A DNA stretch of 5,209 nucleotides from Candidatus Hodarchaeota archaeon (GCA_016840025.1 JAEOTF010000240.1:1-5209); one strand, 5' to 3'. Shown: positions 1-5,189, counted from the stretch's first letter. The notes: a model not told the origin generated them from the letters alone. Made by a program: numbers and translations.

Positions 1-34
1 AAGAACACTCTGTATTCTTTAGGAACGGGATATT

Positions 35-223
35 ATGATGAACATTCGAGAATATCGAAGAAAATACCGGCGCTTCGTTCAAGGTCTGATCTCGGAAGAA
101 GACTTTAAAAGATATCTTACTCTCGCTCTTTCAAAAACGGATCTCACTCATATTATTATTTCTAGTGCTAAGTCGCTGAGGAGAGCAGTAGCTATTGGCG
201 AGCCACTTGGATTGGAGTGCTAA
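35..223 (+). CDS. Small basic hypothetical protein (62 aa)
   Basis: I do not recognise this protein. The frame is closed by a TAG at 20-22, so translation must begin at one of the tandem ATGs at 35 or 38; a weak purine stretch (GGAACGGGA, 22-30) lies just upstream. The product starts with an arginine/tyrosine-rich segment (REYRRKYRRF, residues 5-14). A helix-like stretch with an acidic patch (SEEDFKRY, 20-27) follows, and the end is more hydrophobic (HIIIS, AVAIGEPLG). It has no signal peptide, transmembrane segment or metal-binding cluster; the single Cys is the last residue. The balanced composition, basic N-terminus and clean start/stop suggest a real gene, perhaps a nucleic-acid- or ribosome-associated small protein, but that role is a guess. 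It is followed by about 110 bp of non-coding DNA with a promoter, so it is probably not co-transcribed tightly with nadE. Confidence 0.55.
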   Translation: MMNIREYRRKYRRFVQGLISEEDFKRYLTLALSKTDLTHIIISSAKSLRRAVAIGEPLGLEC

Positions 224-284
224 GTACAATTTTCGATATTTTCAGCGTACACTATTGCGCACGTTCAAGGGGTATAATTATGTG

Positions 285-294
285 TTTTTAAATA
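285..294 (+). promoter_or_regulatory. Probable TATA box of nadE
   Basis: The A/T box TTTTTAAATA lies about 44-53 bp before the nadE ATG. An archaeal TATA box sits about 26 bp before the transcript start, which would place initiation near 315 and leave a leader of about 20 nt holding the SD at 328-332. No convincing BRE is visible. A second A/T stretch (GTATAATTA, 272-280) is an alternative. The rest of 224-337 shows nothing else I can name. Confidence 0.45.
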
Positions 295-327
295 GATTCA
301 TAAATTAGATCTTCAATTTATTCAAGT

Positions 328-332
328 GGTGG
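328..332 (+). promoter_or_regulatory. Shine-Dalgarno site deciding the nadE start
   Basis: GGTGG lies 5 nt before the ATG at 338 and matches the archaeal anti-SD (CACC core). It overlaps the in-frame GTG codons at 326 and 329, so those are part of the ribosome binding site and not likely starts. This supports ATG 338, giving 271 aa instead of 275. Confidence 0.65.
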
Positions 333-337
333 CAATT

Positions 338-1153
338 ATGGAGCCAGAAAGCTTAGATATTCCGAAACTAGAGTGTGTGAGGACTGTTGAAGAAATCATT
401 AGTTTTATTAGACAAGTAGTTTTTGATGCAAAAGCGCAAGGCGTCGTAATCGGCCTTAGCGGAGGAGTTGACAGCAGTCTAGTGGTGACTCTTTGCGTTA
501 AAGCCCTTGGTAAAGAAAGAACCCTAGGCATCTCAATGCCTGCAACTTTCACTCCCAAACAAGATGCGGAGGACGTTTCTCTTCTCGTAAAACAGTTGGG
601 AATAAGAACGGTACTAATAACTATTCAAAACATTAGTGAAGAATTTTTTTCTAGCCTGAGATGTAATGCGGCAGACATCAAGCGTAGGACCGCTATGGGG
701 AATATATTCGCTAGAGTACGCATGACAATTCTATACTACTATGCGAATATCTGTAACTACCTTGTTGTTGGCACTGGAGATCGAAGTGAAGAAATGATAG
801 GTTTTTTCACGAAATATGGTGATGGCGGCGCCGACTTTCTACCTATTGCCCACTTGTACAAGACAGAGGTTAGAGAGCTAGCAAAATATTTGGGTATACC
901 TGAAAAAATTTCTAACAAGCCAAGTAGTCCACAATTATATCCCGGTCAAAAAGCAATTGACGAAATACCAATAGACTATGATCAACTAGATAAAGCGCTA
1001 ATAGGATTATTTGACCACAAGCTTACGCCAAAAAGGGTACACGAAATAACAGCTATTTCCATGGATACGATTAACAAGATAATTAAGCGCTTCGAAACAT
1101 CCGAACACAAACGATCTTTCCCACCTATGCTAACAAGGCAGGTGAAGAATTGA
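338..1153 (+). CDS. nadE: NAD+ synthetase, ammonia-dependent (NadE)
   Basis: Catalyses the last step of NAD+ synthesis: nicotinate adenine dinucleotide is adenylylated with ATP and then amidated, releasing AMP and PPi. It is cytosolic and the family is normally a homodimer. Visible motifs (numbered from ATG 338, 271 aa): the N-type ATP-pyrophosphatase P-loop SGGVDSS at 41-47; GNIFARVRM at 121-129; the highly conserved block GTGDRSEE (145-152) followed by TKYGDGGADFLPI (158-170); and a KPSSPQLYPGQ segment (194-204) before the acidic DEIPIDYDQLD. The length matches the single-domain form. No CN-hydrolase (glutaminase) domain is present, so the nitrogen donor is free ammonia or ammonia from a separate amidotransferase. 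The 194-204 segment departs from the common bacterial PPSAGLW-GQTDE version but resembles the P-x-LW-G variant I recall from archaea. The start is chosen by the GGTGG at 328-332. The gene is expressed from its own promoter, with the HIT gene 187 bp downstream. Confidence 0.95.
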   Translation: MEPESLDIPKLECVRTVEEIISFIRQVVFDAKAQGVVIGLSGGVDSSLVVTLCVKALGKERTLGISMPATFTPKQDAEDVSLLVKQLGIRTVLITIQNISEEFFSSLRCNAADIKRRTAMGNIFARVRMTILYYYANICNYLVVGTGDRSEEMIGFFTKYGDGGADFLPIAHLYKTEVRELAKYLGIPEKISNKPSSPQLYPGQKAIDEIPIDYDQLDKALIGLFDHKLTPKRVHEITAISMDTINKIIKRFETSEHKRSFPPMLTRQVKN

Positions 1154-1156
1154 ATG

Positions 1157-1161
1157 TTTTT
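1157..1161 (+). terminator. Possible T-tract terminator after nadE
   Basis: Five consecutive T residues begin 4 bp after the nadE stop codon. Archaeal RNA polymerase often terminates at short U-tracts without a hairpin. A run of five is marginal, and the T6 run at 1254-1259 is a stronger candidate. Confidence 0.3.
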
Positions 1162-1165
1162 CGAA

Positions 1166-1227
1166 TAGCGCGTGCGCTCGTAGATTGCGCTTTAACCTTC
1201 AACAAGAACCCATGTTTTCACGCGCTA
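1166..1227. repeat. GC-rich 9-bp inverted repeat in the nadE-HIT intergenic region
   Basis: TAGCGCGTG at 1166-1174 is exactly complementary to CACGCGCTA at 1219-1227, separated by 44 bp. The left arm could also pair with GCGCT at 1174-1178 or 1187-1191, so alternative folds exist. The arms are much richer in G+C than the surrounding DNA. This could be a structured 3' untranslated region of nadE, a small RNA, or a chance pairing. No tRNA T-loop motif and no convincing H/ACA or C/D boxes are seen here. Confidence 0.4.
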
Positions 1228-1253
1228 ACTAGCATATGTTCATATACGCACAC

Positions 1254-1259
1254 TTTTTT
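1254..1259 (+). terminator. T6 run, likely transcription terminator
   Basis: Six consecutive T residues follow a small AT-rich dyad (ATATG-tt-CATAT, 1234-1245). The position, about 100 bp past nadE and before the HIT promoter region, suits a U-tract terminator for nadE or for any RNA from 1166-1227. The dyad loop is too short to form a strong hairpin, so the call rests mainly on the T-run. Confidence 0.4.
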
Positions 1260-1262
1260 CTG

Positions 1263-1290
1263 ATATCTATTAGAAAATCTTTTTAGATAT
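1263..1290. repeat. AT-rich inverted repeat overlapping the HIT gene promoter
   Basis: ATATCTA (1263-1269) is complementary to TAGATAT (1284-1290). Inside it a second complementary pair, AGA (1272-1274) and TCT (1278-1280), flanks AAA. The right arm lies within the presumed TATA box, so a protein binding this dyad could block TBP. AT-rich dyads arise easily by chance, so this is tentative. Confidence 0.35.
1280..1290 (+). promoter_or_regulatory. Possible TATA box of the HIT-family gene
   Basis: TTTTTAGATAT is the best TATA-like element in the region. Initiation about 26 bp downstream would fall near 1311, giving a leader of about 30 nt to the TTG at 1341 that contains the weak SD-like AAAGGA at 1325-1330. 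The box coincides with the right arm of the inverted repeat at 1263-1290. Confidence 0.35.
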
Positions 1291-1340
1291 GTATCAAACC
1301 TTATTCTTCTCTAGCACGCACATTAAAGGATAGAACATTT

Positions 1341-1823
1341 TTGAATGAATTTACTCTAATTGCTAGTGAAAAAAAATCAATTCTCAAATCGTCTCAACTC
1401 GAAGAGTTCTTCACATCATTCCAACTAACGCATCATCTAATAAGTGAAGCATCCTGCCCCCTATGTAATTTAGATCTAGCAAATGAGCGAGTTCACTACA
1501 ATCGAAATGGCATTGTAATATTGGATACAAAAGACAAGAAAGGTCATAAAGAGCGTATAATGGTAATTACGAAGAAACATGGTGTCCAGCATTCAAAGCA
1601 GATCCTTAATGAAGCGATTTTACGGCTAATCATCGTTGGCAACAAAATTTTTAACTCCAATTTCGCGCTCTTAAGCGATAAATTCAGTTCAACCAAATAT
1701 CATTGGCACATTGTATCCAGCGACCTAGACAAAGATGCTAAAGATTATCAACAAATTATGGAAACGCCTTTTATCCTAATAACGACTGAAGGGGAAAAGC
1801 AACTGGAAGAAAGAAAAAAATAA
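1341..1823 (+). CDS. HIT-superfamily protein with CxxC and reduced HxH motif (160 aa)
   Basis: HIT (histidine triad) proteins are nucleotidyl hydrolases or transferases that attack an alpha-phosphate through a His residue and release a nucleoside monophosphate. Here a 38-residue N-terminal extension precedes CPLC (39-42), a probable half of a zinc site seen in many HIT proteins. A beta-strand region (VILDTKDKKGHKERIMVITKKHG, 58-81) matches the usual 'GH-x-hydrophobic-x-K-x-H' core. The active-site segment is YHWHIVSSD (120-128), with H121 and H123 but V125 where the third His of HxHxH would be. That resembles HxH-only branches such as GalT. The TTG at 1341 is the only usable start: the frame is closed at 1284-1286 and the next Met is residue 74, inside the core. 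The substrate is unknown; AMP-linked compounds are a reasonable guess. The gene is convergent with glmS, 30 bp away. Confidence 0.8.
   Translation: MNEFTLIASEKKSILKSSQLEEFFTSFQLTHHLISEASCPLCNLDLANERVHYNRNGIVILDTKDKKGHKERIMVITKKHGVQHSKQILNEAILRLIIVGNKIFNSNFALLSDKFSSTKYHWHIVSSDLDKDAKDYQQIMETPFILITTEGEKQLEERKK
1811..1823 (-). terminator. U-tract terminator for glmS inside the HIT gene end
   Basis: Read on the minus strand, the last codons and stop of the HIT gene give TTATTTTTTTCTT, with seven consecutive T, about 31 bp beyond the glmS stop. This is a good archaeal U-tract terminator. If used, the glmS transcript 3' end overlaps the HIT gene 3' end in antisense. Confidence 0.45.
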
Positions 1824-1853
1824 GACGATTGTAATGTAAAAGATAACTCTCTT

Positions 1854-3677
1854 TCACAGCACAGTCACTGATTTGGCAAGGTTGCGAGGCATGTCTGGAT
1901 TAAGTCCTTTCTCGATAGCCATATAGTATGCAAAGAGTTGAAGAGGAATTACATACGGTATAGGAGTCCAAAGTTCTGGAATGTCAGCTGGTATTTCAAT
2001 GTAATCGTCTGCTAATTTTTTGATTTCGTAATTACTCTCGTCAACTACCGCGATGATTGTGCCTCCTCTCGCCTTCATCTCCATAATGTTCCCTATTAAA
2101 GCCTTTTTCGTCGAATCTTTTGGACATACAAATATTATCGGGAATCCTTGTTCTACAAGGCTTATTGGGCCGTGTTTGCTTTCGCCTGCTGGATAAGCTA
2201 TTGAAGGTACATATGCGATTTCTAGAAGCTTCAATCTCCCTTCGATTGCTGCTGCAGAGCTAATACCTCTCCCTAGAAAGTAGAAACAGGCCTTTTCTTT
2301 ATATTTTCTTGCAATCTTCTTGATTTTCTTCTCTTGTTTTTGTATGATCTCTTCAACAAGGGTCGGAATCTCTTGAATTTTTTCTTTAAGATAGTCCATC
2401 TGATTCTGGGATACTTTCCCTCTAATTTTTGCTAGATGCAAAGCGAGCTGTGCGAAAACAATAAGTTGAGATGTAAAAGTCTTCGTAGCAGCAACTCCTA
2501 TTTCTGGCCCTGACTGTTGAGAAATATAGGCTCTAGCAACTCTTGTTAATGTTGAGCCAATACTATTTGTTATTCCAAGTATGGTTGCAGCCCTGAACCG
2601 GGCATAATCAATAGCATTCAAGACGTCAGCAGTTTCACCAGACTGGCTTACGGCAAGGATCGTGCTGTCAATGTTTACTGCTCTGCCATATTGTTCAGTA
2701 AATTCGGATGCTAAAACAGGATGAGTTATCAGATTACATAGGTTCGAAAACATGTATGAAGCTGCGATACAAGCATTATAGGAGGTCCCACACGCGATAA
2801 GGTATATTTCCTTGGACCGGTCAAGGAAGGTTGTCAACAGATTAAGGTAATTTTCTTGAAGACGTAACCCATCTTGGAGCCTACTCGGCTGTTCATAAAT
2901 CTCTTTAAGCATAAAATGGGGATAGCCTTGCTTCTGAGCCATCTCAAGCGTCCATGTGATTTCATAGTCTTTCCTACTAACGCGTTCCCAGCTCTCTATT
3001 CGTCTAATTTCAACTCCTTTTTCTGAGAGAATCACTATCTCTCCATTGTTTACCTCAACAATCTTGTTTGTGAGGGGAAGAATCGTTGGAATATCTGACG
3101 ATGCATAAAAACCGTTTTTTGATATGCCTATAACAAGCGGACTTGCTTTACGCGCAGAAATGATTTTATTTGGAGCTCCAGAAAAAATAACACAGATTGC
3201 ATAAGATCCCTCAAGCTTATTAACGGCTTCTCGTACAGCCTCGACAAAATCTAGCCCGGTCTTTAGGTTTTCTTCAATTAAGTGAGGAATAACCTCTGTA
3301 TCAGTTTTAGATACAAAGATATGGTCTTTATTTATTAACTCGTCTCTCAATTCCAAATAATTTTCAATTATGCCGTTATGAATTACCGCCACCTTCCCTG
3401 AACAGTCAACTTGAGGATGAGCATTAATCTGTAGGGGCGCGCCGTGGGTAGCCCATCGAGTGTGGCCTATACCCATTTTACCAGGCAAATCATCGAGATT
3501 CCATCTTGCATGAACCTCATCTATTTTTCCGCGATCTTTTTTTAAATAAATACGTCCTTTGAAAACGGTTGCTATCCCAACAGAGTCATATCCTCTATAC
3601 TCAAGACGTTTTAACCCAGAATGGATAATGGGCGCTACAGCTCCTTCTTTTAAGATACAACCAAATATTCCACACAC
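1854..3677 (-). CDS. glmS: Glutamine-fructose-6-phosphate aminotransferase (isomerizing), GlmS
   Basis: Makes glucosamine-6-phosphate from fructose-6-phosphate and glutamine, the first committed step to UDP-GlcNAc and cell-surface glycans. It has 607 aa against 609 for E. coli GlmS, and is intact. The N-terminal class II (Ntn) glutaminase domain has nucleophile Cys2 (MCGIFG), R74-W-A-T-H-G79, HNGIIEN (100-106) and the D126 loop (KTDTEV). The linker HFMLKEIYEQP (254-264) leads to the first SIS domain with ACGTSYNA (295-302), SQSGETADV (344-352) and ATKTFTSQ (397-404). The second SIS domain has FLGRG (467-471), EGRLKLLE (479-486; K483 and E486 match E. coli K485 and E488) and KHGP (H502 matches H504). 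The C-terminal loop PRNLAKSVTV carries K602. The GTG start is fixed because Cys2 must become the N-terminal residue after Met removal. It is divergent from the dehydrogenase gene. There is no glmS ribozyme-like leader, since the leader is very short. Confidence 0.98.
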   Translation of the reverse strand: MCGIFGCILKEGAVAPIIHSGLKRLEYRGYDSVGIATVFKGRIYLKKDRGKIDEVHARWNLDDLPGKMGIGHTRWATHGAPLQINAHPQVDCSGKVAVIHNGIIENYLELRDELINKDHIFVSKTDTEVIPHLIEENLKTGLDFVEAVREAVNKLEGSYAICVIFSGAPNKIISARKASPLVIGISKNGFYASSDIPTILPLTNKIVEVNNGEIVILSEKGVEIRRIESWERVSRKDYEITWTLEMAQKQGYPHFMLKEIYEQPSRLQDGLRLQENYLNLLTTFLDRSKEIYLIACGTSYNACIAASYMFSNLCNLITHPVLASEFTEQYGRAVNIDSTILAVSQSGETADVLNAIDYARFRAATILGITNSIGSTLTRVARAYISQQSGPEIGVAATKTFTSQLIVFAQLALHLAKIRGKVSQNQMDYLKEKIQEIPTLVEEIIQKQEKKIKKIARKYKEKACFYFLGRGISSAAAIEGRLKLLEIAYVPSIAYPAGESKHGPISLVEQGFPIIFVCPKDSTKKALIGNIMEMKARGGTIIAVVDESNYEIKKLADDYIEIPADIPELWTPIPYVIPLQLFAYYMAIEKGLNPDMPRNLAKSVTVL

Positions 3678-3700
3678 AATTCATCGACCAAAGATTGCTT

Positions 3701-3710
3701 TTAATTTATT
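3701..3710 (-). promoter_or_regulatory. Probable TATA box of glmS
   Basis: On the minus strand AATAAATTAA ends about 23 bp before the GTG start and is centred about 28 bp upstream of it. With TBP spacing of about 26 bp, transcription would begin at or within a few bases of the start codon, so the mRNA may be leaderless. The only SD-like sequence is a poor GGTCGATGA at 3682-3690, which agrees with this. Confidence 0.45.
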
Positions 3711-3748
3711 AGAATAGGATATTTATTAGATTAACACACCTTTTAGAG

Positions 3749-3754
3749 TTTATA
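3749..3754 (+). promoter_or_regulatory. Probable TATA box of the dehydrogenase gene
   Basis: TTTATA is centred about 26 bp before 3778. Initiation there would give a leader of about 12 nt containing GAGGG before the ATG at 3790. Together with the glmS box at 3701-3710 it makes a compact divergent promoter region. Confidence 0.4.
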
Positions 3755-3779
3755 GCGAGTTAGCGTTTCATTATAATGT

Positions 3780-3784
3780 GAGGG
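3780..3784 (+). promoter_or_regulatory. Shine-Dalgarno site deciding the dehydrogenase start
   Basis: GAGGG lies 5 nt before ATG 3790 and matches part of the anti-SD. The in-frame GTG at 3778 overlaps it. The protein from 3790 (MKKKVGFGVIGTG) begins right before the first Rossmann strand, as is usual in this family, so ATG 3790 is preferred. Confidence 0.5.
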
Positions 3785-3789
3785 TACAT

Positions 3790-4761
3790 ATGAAAAAAAA
3801 AGTAGGCTTTGGCGTTATAGGCACGGGCTTTTGGGGGAAAAATCATGCAAGAGTTCTATCCGAATTAAAGGAAGCTAATTTACTCGCAATATGTGACATA
3901 GATGCAGAAAAGGCAAAATCTATTGCGAAAAAATACAATGTTAACGGGTATACAAAGGACGATGACTTGTTAAAGCGAGAAGATATTGAAGCCGTATGCA
4001 TATGTACACCAACCATCACTCATTCGGAAATCGCGCTTAAAACAATACGGTATGGAAAACATTTACTAATCGAGAAACCCATAGCAAAAACGGCAATACA
4101 AGCCAAAAAAATTATAGAAGAAATCAGAAAAAATCATCTCTACCTAATGGTTGGCTTTATTGAAAGATTTAATCCCGGATTAATGAGAATAAAAAAACTA
4201 ATCGAATCGGGCGTTCTCGGAGAAATTGTACTAGCTTTCTCTAGAAGGGTTGGAAAATGGCCTGAAAGAATAGGCGATATAGGTGTTGTTAAAGACTCAG
4301 CAATCCACGACTTGGATATTATGAGATTTCTTTTCGAAGAAGATCCCTTATCTGTGTATGCAAGAGCTGGAAGCCTCTATCATCGATTTGAAGATTATGC
4401 TCAAATAGTATTGAGCTTTAGTGGAACAAAAACAGCTTTTGTTGAAGCAAATTGGCTCACCCCACATAAAGTGAGGATAATGACTTTGACTGGAAGCAAA
4501 GCAATAGTAAATGTTGACTACATTACACAAGAAATCACTATCGAAGACATCGAAAAAGAAGTTAAACCTAAAAGAGAGTGGAACGAACCGCTAAAACTTG
4601 AGCTCGAACACTTTGCCAGCTGCGTTATTAATGATAAAGATCCTGATGTATCCGGTTTGGACGGATTGAGAGCCCTTCAACTGTCGGAAGCAGCTTTAAT
4701 CTCTGCAAAAACTGGAAAAGTAATCCAACTGGTTTATAATGAAACTTTCAACGAAGAATAA
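3790..4761 (+). CDS. Gfo/Idh/MocA oxidoreductase, probable UDP-GlcNAc 3-dehydrogenase type
   Basis: An NAD(P)-dependent sugar oxidoreductase of 323 aa from ATG 3790. The N-terminal Rossmann domain has GVIGTGFWG (8-16), the acidic D36-I-D38 after strand 2 that favours NAD(H), CTPTITH (72-78) and the catalytic-lysine motif EKP (95-97, K96). The C-terminal alpha/beta domain carries GFIERFNP (122-129), the D169-x3-H173 catalytic motif in VVKDSAIHDLDI, and NWLTPHKVR (221-229). The GFIERFNP, VVxDxAIHDLDIMR and NWLTPxKxR combination resembles archaeal and bacterial enzymes that oxidise C3 of UDP-GlcNAc ahead of a transaminase, giving 3-amino sugars for N-glycans or lipid A. The substrate is inferred from motif memory and from the divergent neighbour glmS, which feeds UDP-GlcNAc synthesis. 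No transaminase or acyltransferase partner is in the window. Other sugar substrates, such as inositol, remain possible. Confidence 0.88.
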   Translation: MKKKVGFGVIGTGFWGKNHARVLSELKEANLLAICDIDAEKAKSIAKKYNVNGYTKDDDLLKREDIEAVCICTPTITHSEIALKTIRYGKHLLIEKPIAKTAIQAKKIIEEIRKNHLYLMVGFIERFNPGLMRIKKLIESGVLGEIVLAFSRRVGKWPERIGDIGVVKDSAIHDLDIMRFLFEEDPLSVYARAGSLYHRFEDYAQIVLSFSGTKTAFVEANWLTPHKVRIMTLTGSKAIVNVDYITQEITIEDIEKEVKPKREWNEPLKLELEHFASCVINDKDPDVSGLDGLRALQLSEAALISAKTGKVIQLVYNETFNEE

Positions 4762-4775
4762 GGGAACTTTACCCG

Positions 4776-4800
4776 TTTACTCTTCTTCTTTCTCTTCTCC
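4776..4800 (+). terminator. Pyrimidine-rich tract after the dehydrogenase gene
   Basis: Beginning 15 bp past the dehydrogenase stop there is a long C/T run on the plus strand with several TTT and TTCTT blocks. It may promote termination, but no run exceeds three T. The composition is also explained by the Glu-rich tail of the opposite-strand gene, so support is weak. Confidence 0.25.
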
Positions 4801-5073
4801 TCGTTCCTCTGGGAACGGTAAGAGAGCTTCTTTAAAGCTTTGCGTTAATCTTTTGACAAATTCATCAAATTCTGATTTAATGATGAATTTTTCGTTAAGA
4901 ATACTTAATTCAGCCTTATTTGCCTCTATTATCTCCTTAAGCTTATCAAAATCATTTAAAGCAGCATTTATTTTTCCTTCAACTTCTTCTAGCCTTTTGT
5001 AGATTAGATTTACATGTTCAGCCACTTGTTTCACATATTCGCGTAACTGACTATGACCAGACATTTGCGGCAT
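4777..5073 (-). CDS. Small coiled-coil protein with acidic tail (98 aa), unknown function
   Basis: I do not recognise a named family. The protein is mostly helical: hydrophobic residues recur at 3-4 spacing (L10, V14, V17, V21, I24, L28, V31, I35, L39, F42, L45, I49), as in a coiled coil. A second amphipathic stretch follows (L56, L59, F63, then KSEFDEFVKRLTQSF at 66-80). The end is an unstructured acidic tail, PFPEERGEEKEEE (86-98). There is no signal peptide, membrane segment or Cys. The start at 5073 is supported by a GGTGA SD with 7-nt spacing; Met4 is too far from it. The build suggests an oligomerising or scaffold-type protein, but the partner is unknown. It is convergent with the dehydrogenase gene (15 bp between stops), so it is not in the same operon. 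Confidence 0.75.
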   Translation of the reverse strand: MPQMSGHSQLREYVKQVAEHVNLIYKRLEEVEGKINAALNDFDKLKEIIEANKAELSILNEKFIIKSEFDEFVKRLTQSFKEALLPFPEERGEEKEEE

Positions 5074-5080
5074 ACTTTAT

Positions 5081-5085
5081 TCACC
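5081..5085 (-). promoter_or_regulatory. Shine-Dalgarno site of the coiled-coil gene
   Basis: On the minus strand GGTGA is followed by 7 nt and then ATG at 5073. This is a textbook archaeal SD, supports a real gene, and selects the first Met. Confidence 0.7.
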
Positions 5086-5109
5086 AAGCCACCTATTTCT
5101 TTCTCTAGA

Positions 5110-5117
5110 ATTTAAAT
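5110..5117. promoter_or_regulatory. Palindromic TATA-like box upstream of the coiled-coil gene
   Basis: ATTTAAAT is a perfect palindrome, so it can serve either strand. For the minus strand it predicts a start near 5087, just before the SD at 5085-5081. For the plus strand it predicts a start near 5140, ahead of the possible gene start at 5190. No clear BRE orients it. Confidence 0.4.
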
Positions 5118-5189
5118 CTTATGAAGATGATAATGTAATAAAGAACAAGGCTATGCGAATAATTGTGAGCGTTAGCCGGTGCTGATTAA

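Noticed and set aside
244..266. Short similarity (ATTGCGC) between the 224-337 region and the 1166-1227 region as a possible repeat family
   Set aside because: Only seven bases match and flanking sequence differs; not enough to call a repeat.
322..558. Open frame on the minus strand opposite the start of nadE
   Set aside because: It lies fully over nadE codons, the translation has no recognisable domain, and nadE itself is certain.
3678..3789. glmS ribozyme or GlcN6P riboswitch
   Set aside because: The glmS leader is too short, and this ribozyme is known from bacteria; no matching core is seen.
4348..4530. Open frame on the minus strand inside the dehydrogenase gene
   Set aside because: Shadow of a strongly recognised coding region; the translation is Cys- and Ser-rich and featureless.
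4802..4817. 6-bp hairpin CGTTCC-tctg-GGAACG downstream of the dehydrogenase
   Set aside because: It lies within the coiled-coil gene coding sequence and is not followed by a T-run; most likely incidental.
4739..5002. Plus-strand open frame that overlaps the end of the dehydrogenase gene
   Set aside because: Its Ser/Leu-rich translation is the antisense of the coiled-coil gene, which has a strong SD and sensible heptads.
5127..5185. Possible C/D-box small RNA (ATGATAA near 5127, CTGA at 5182-5185)
   Set aside because: The C box has a mismatch, there is no flanking terminal stem and no convincing C'/D' pair.
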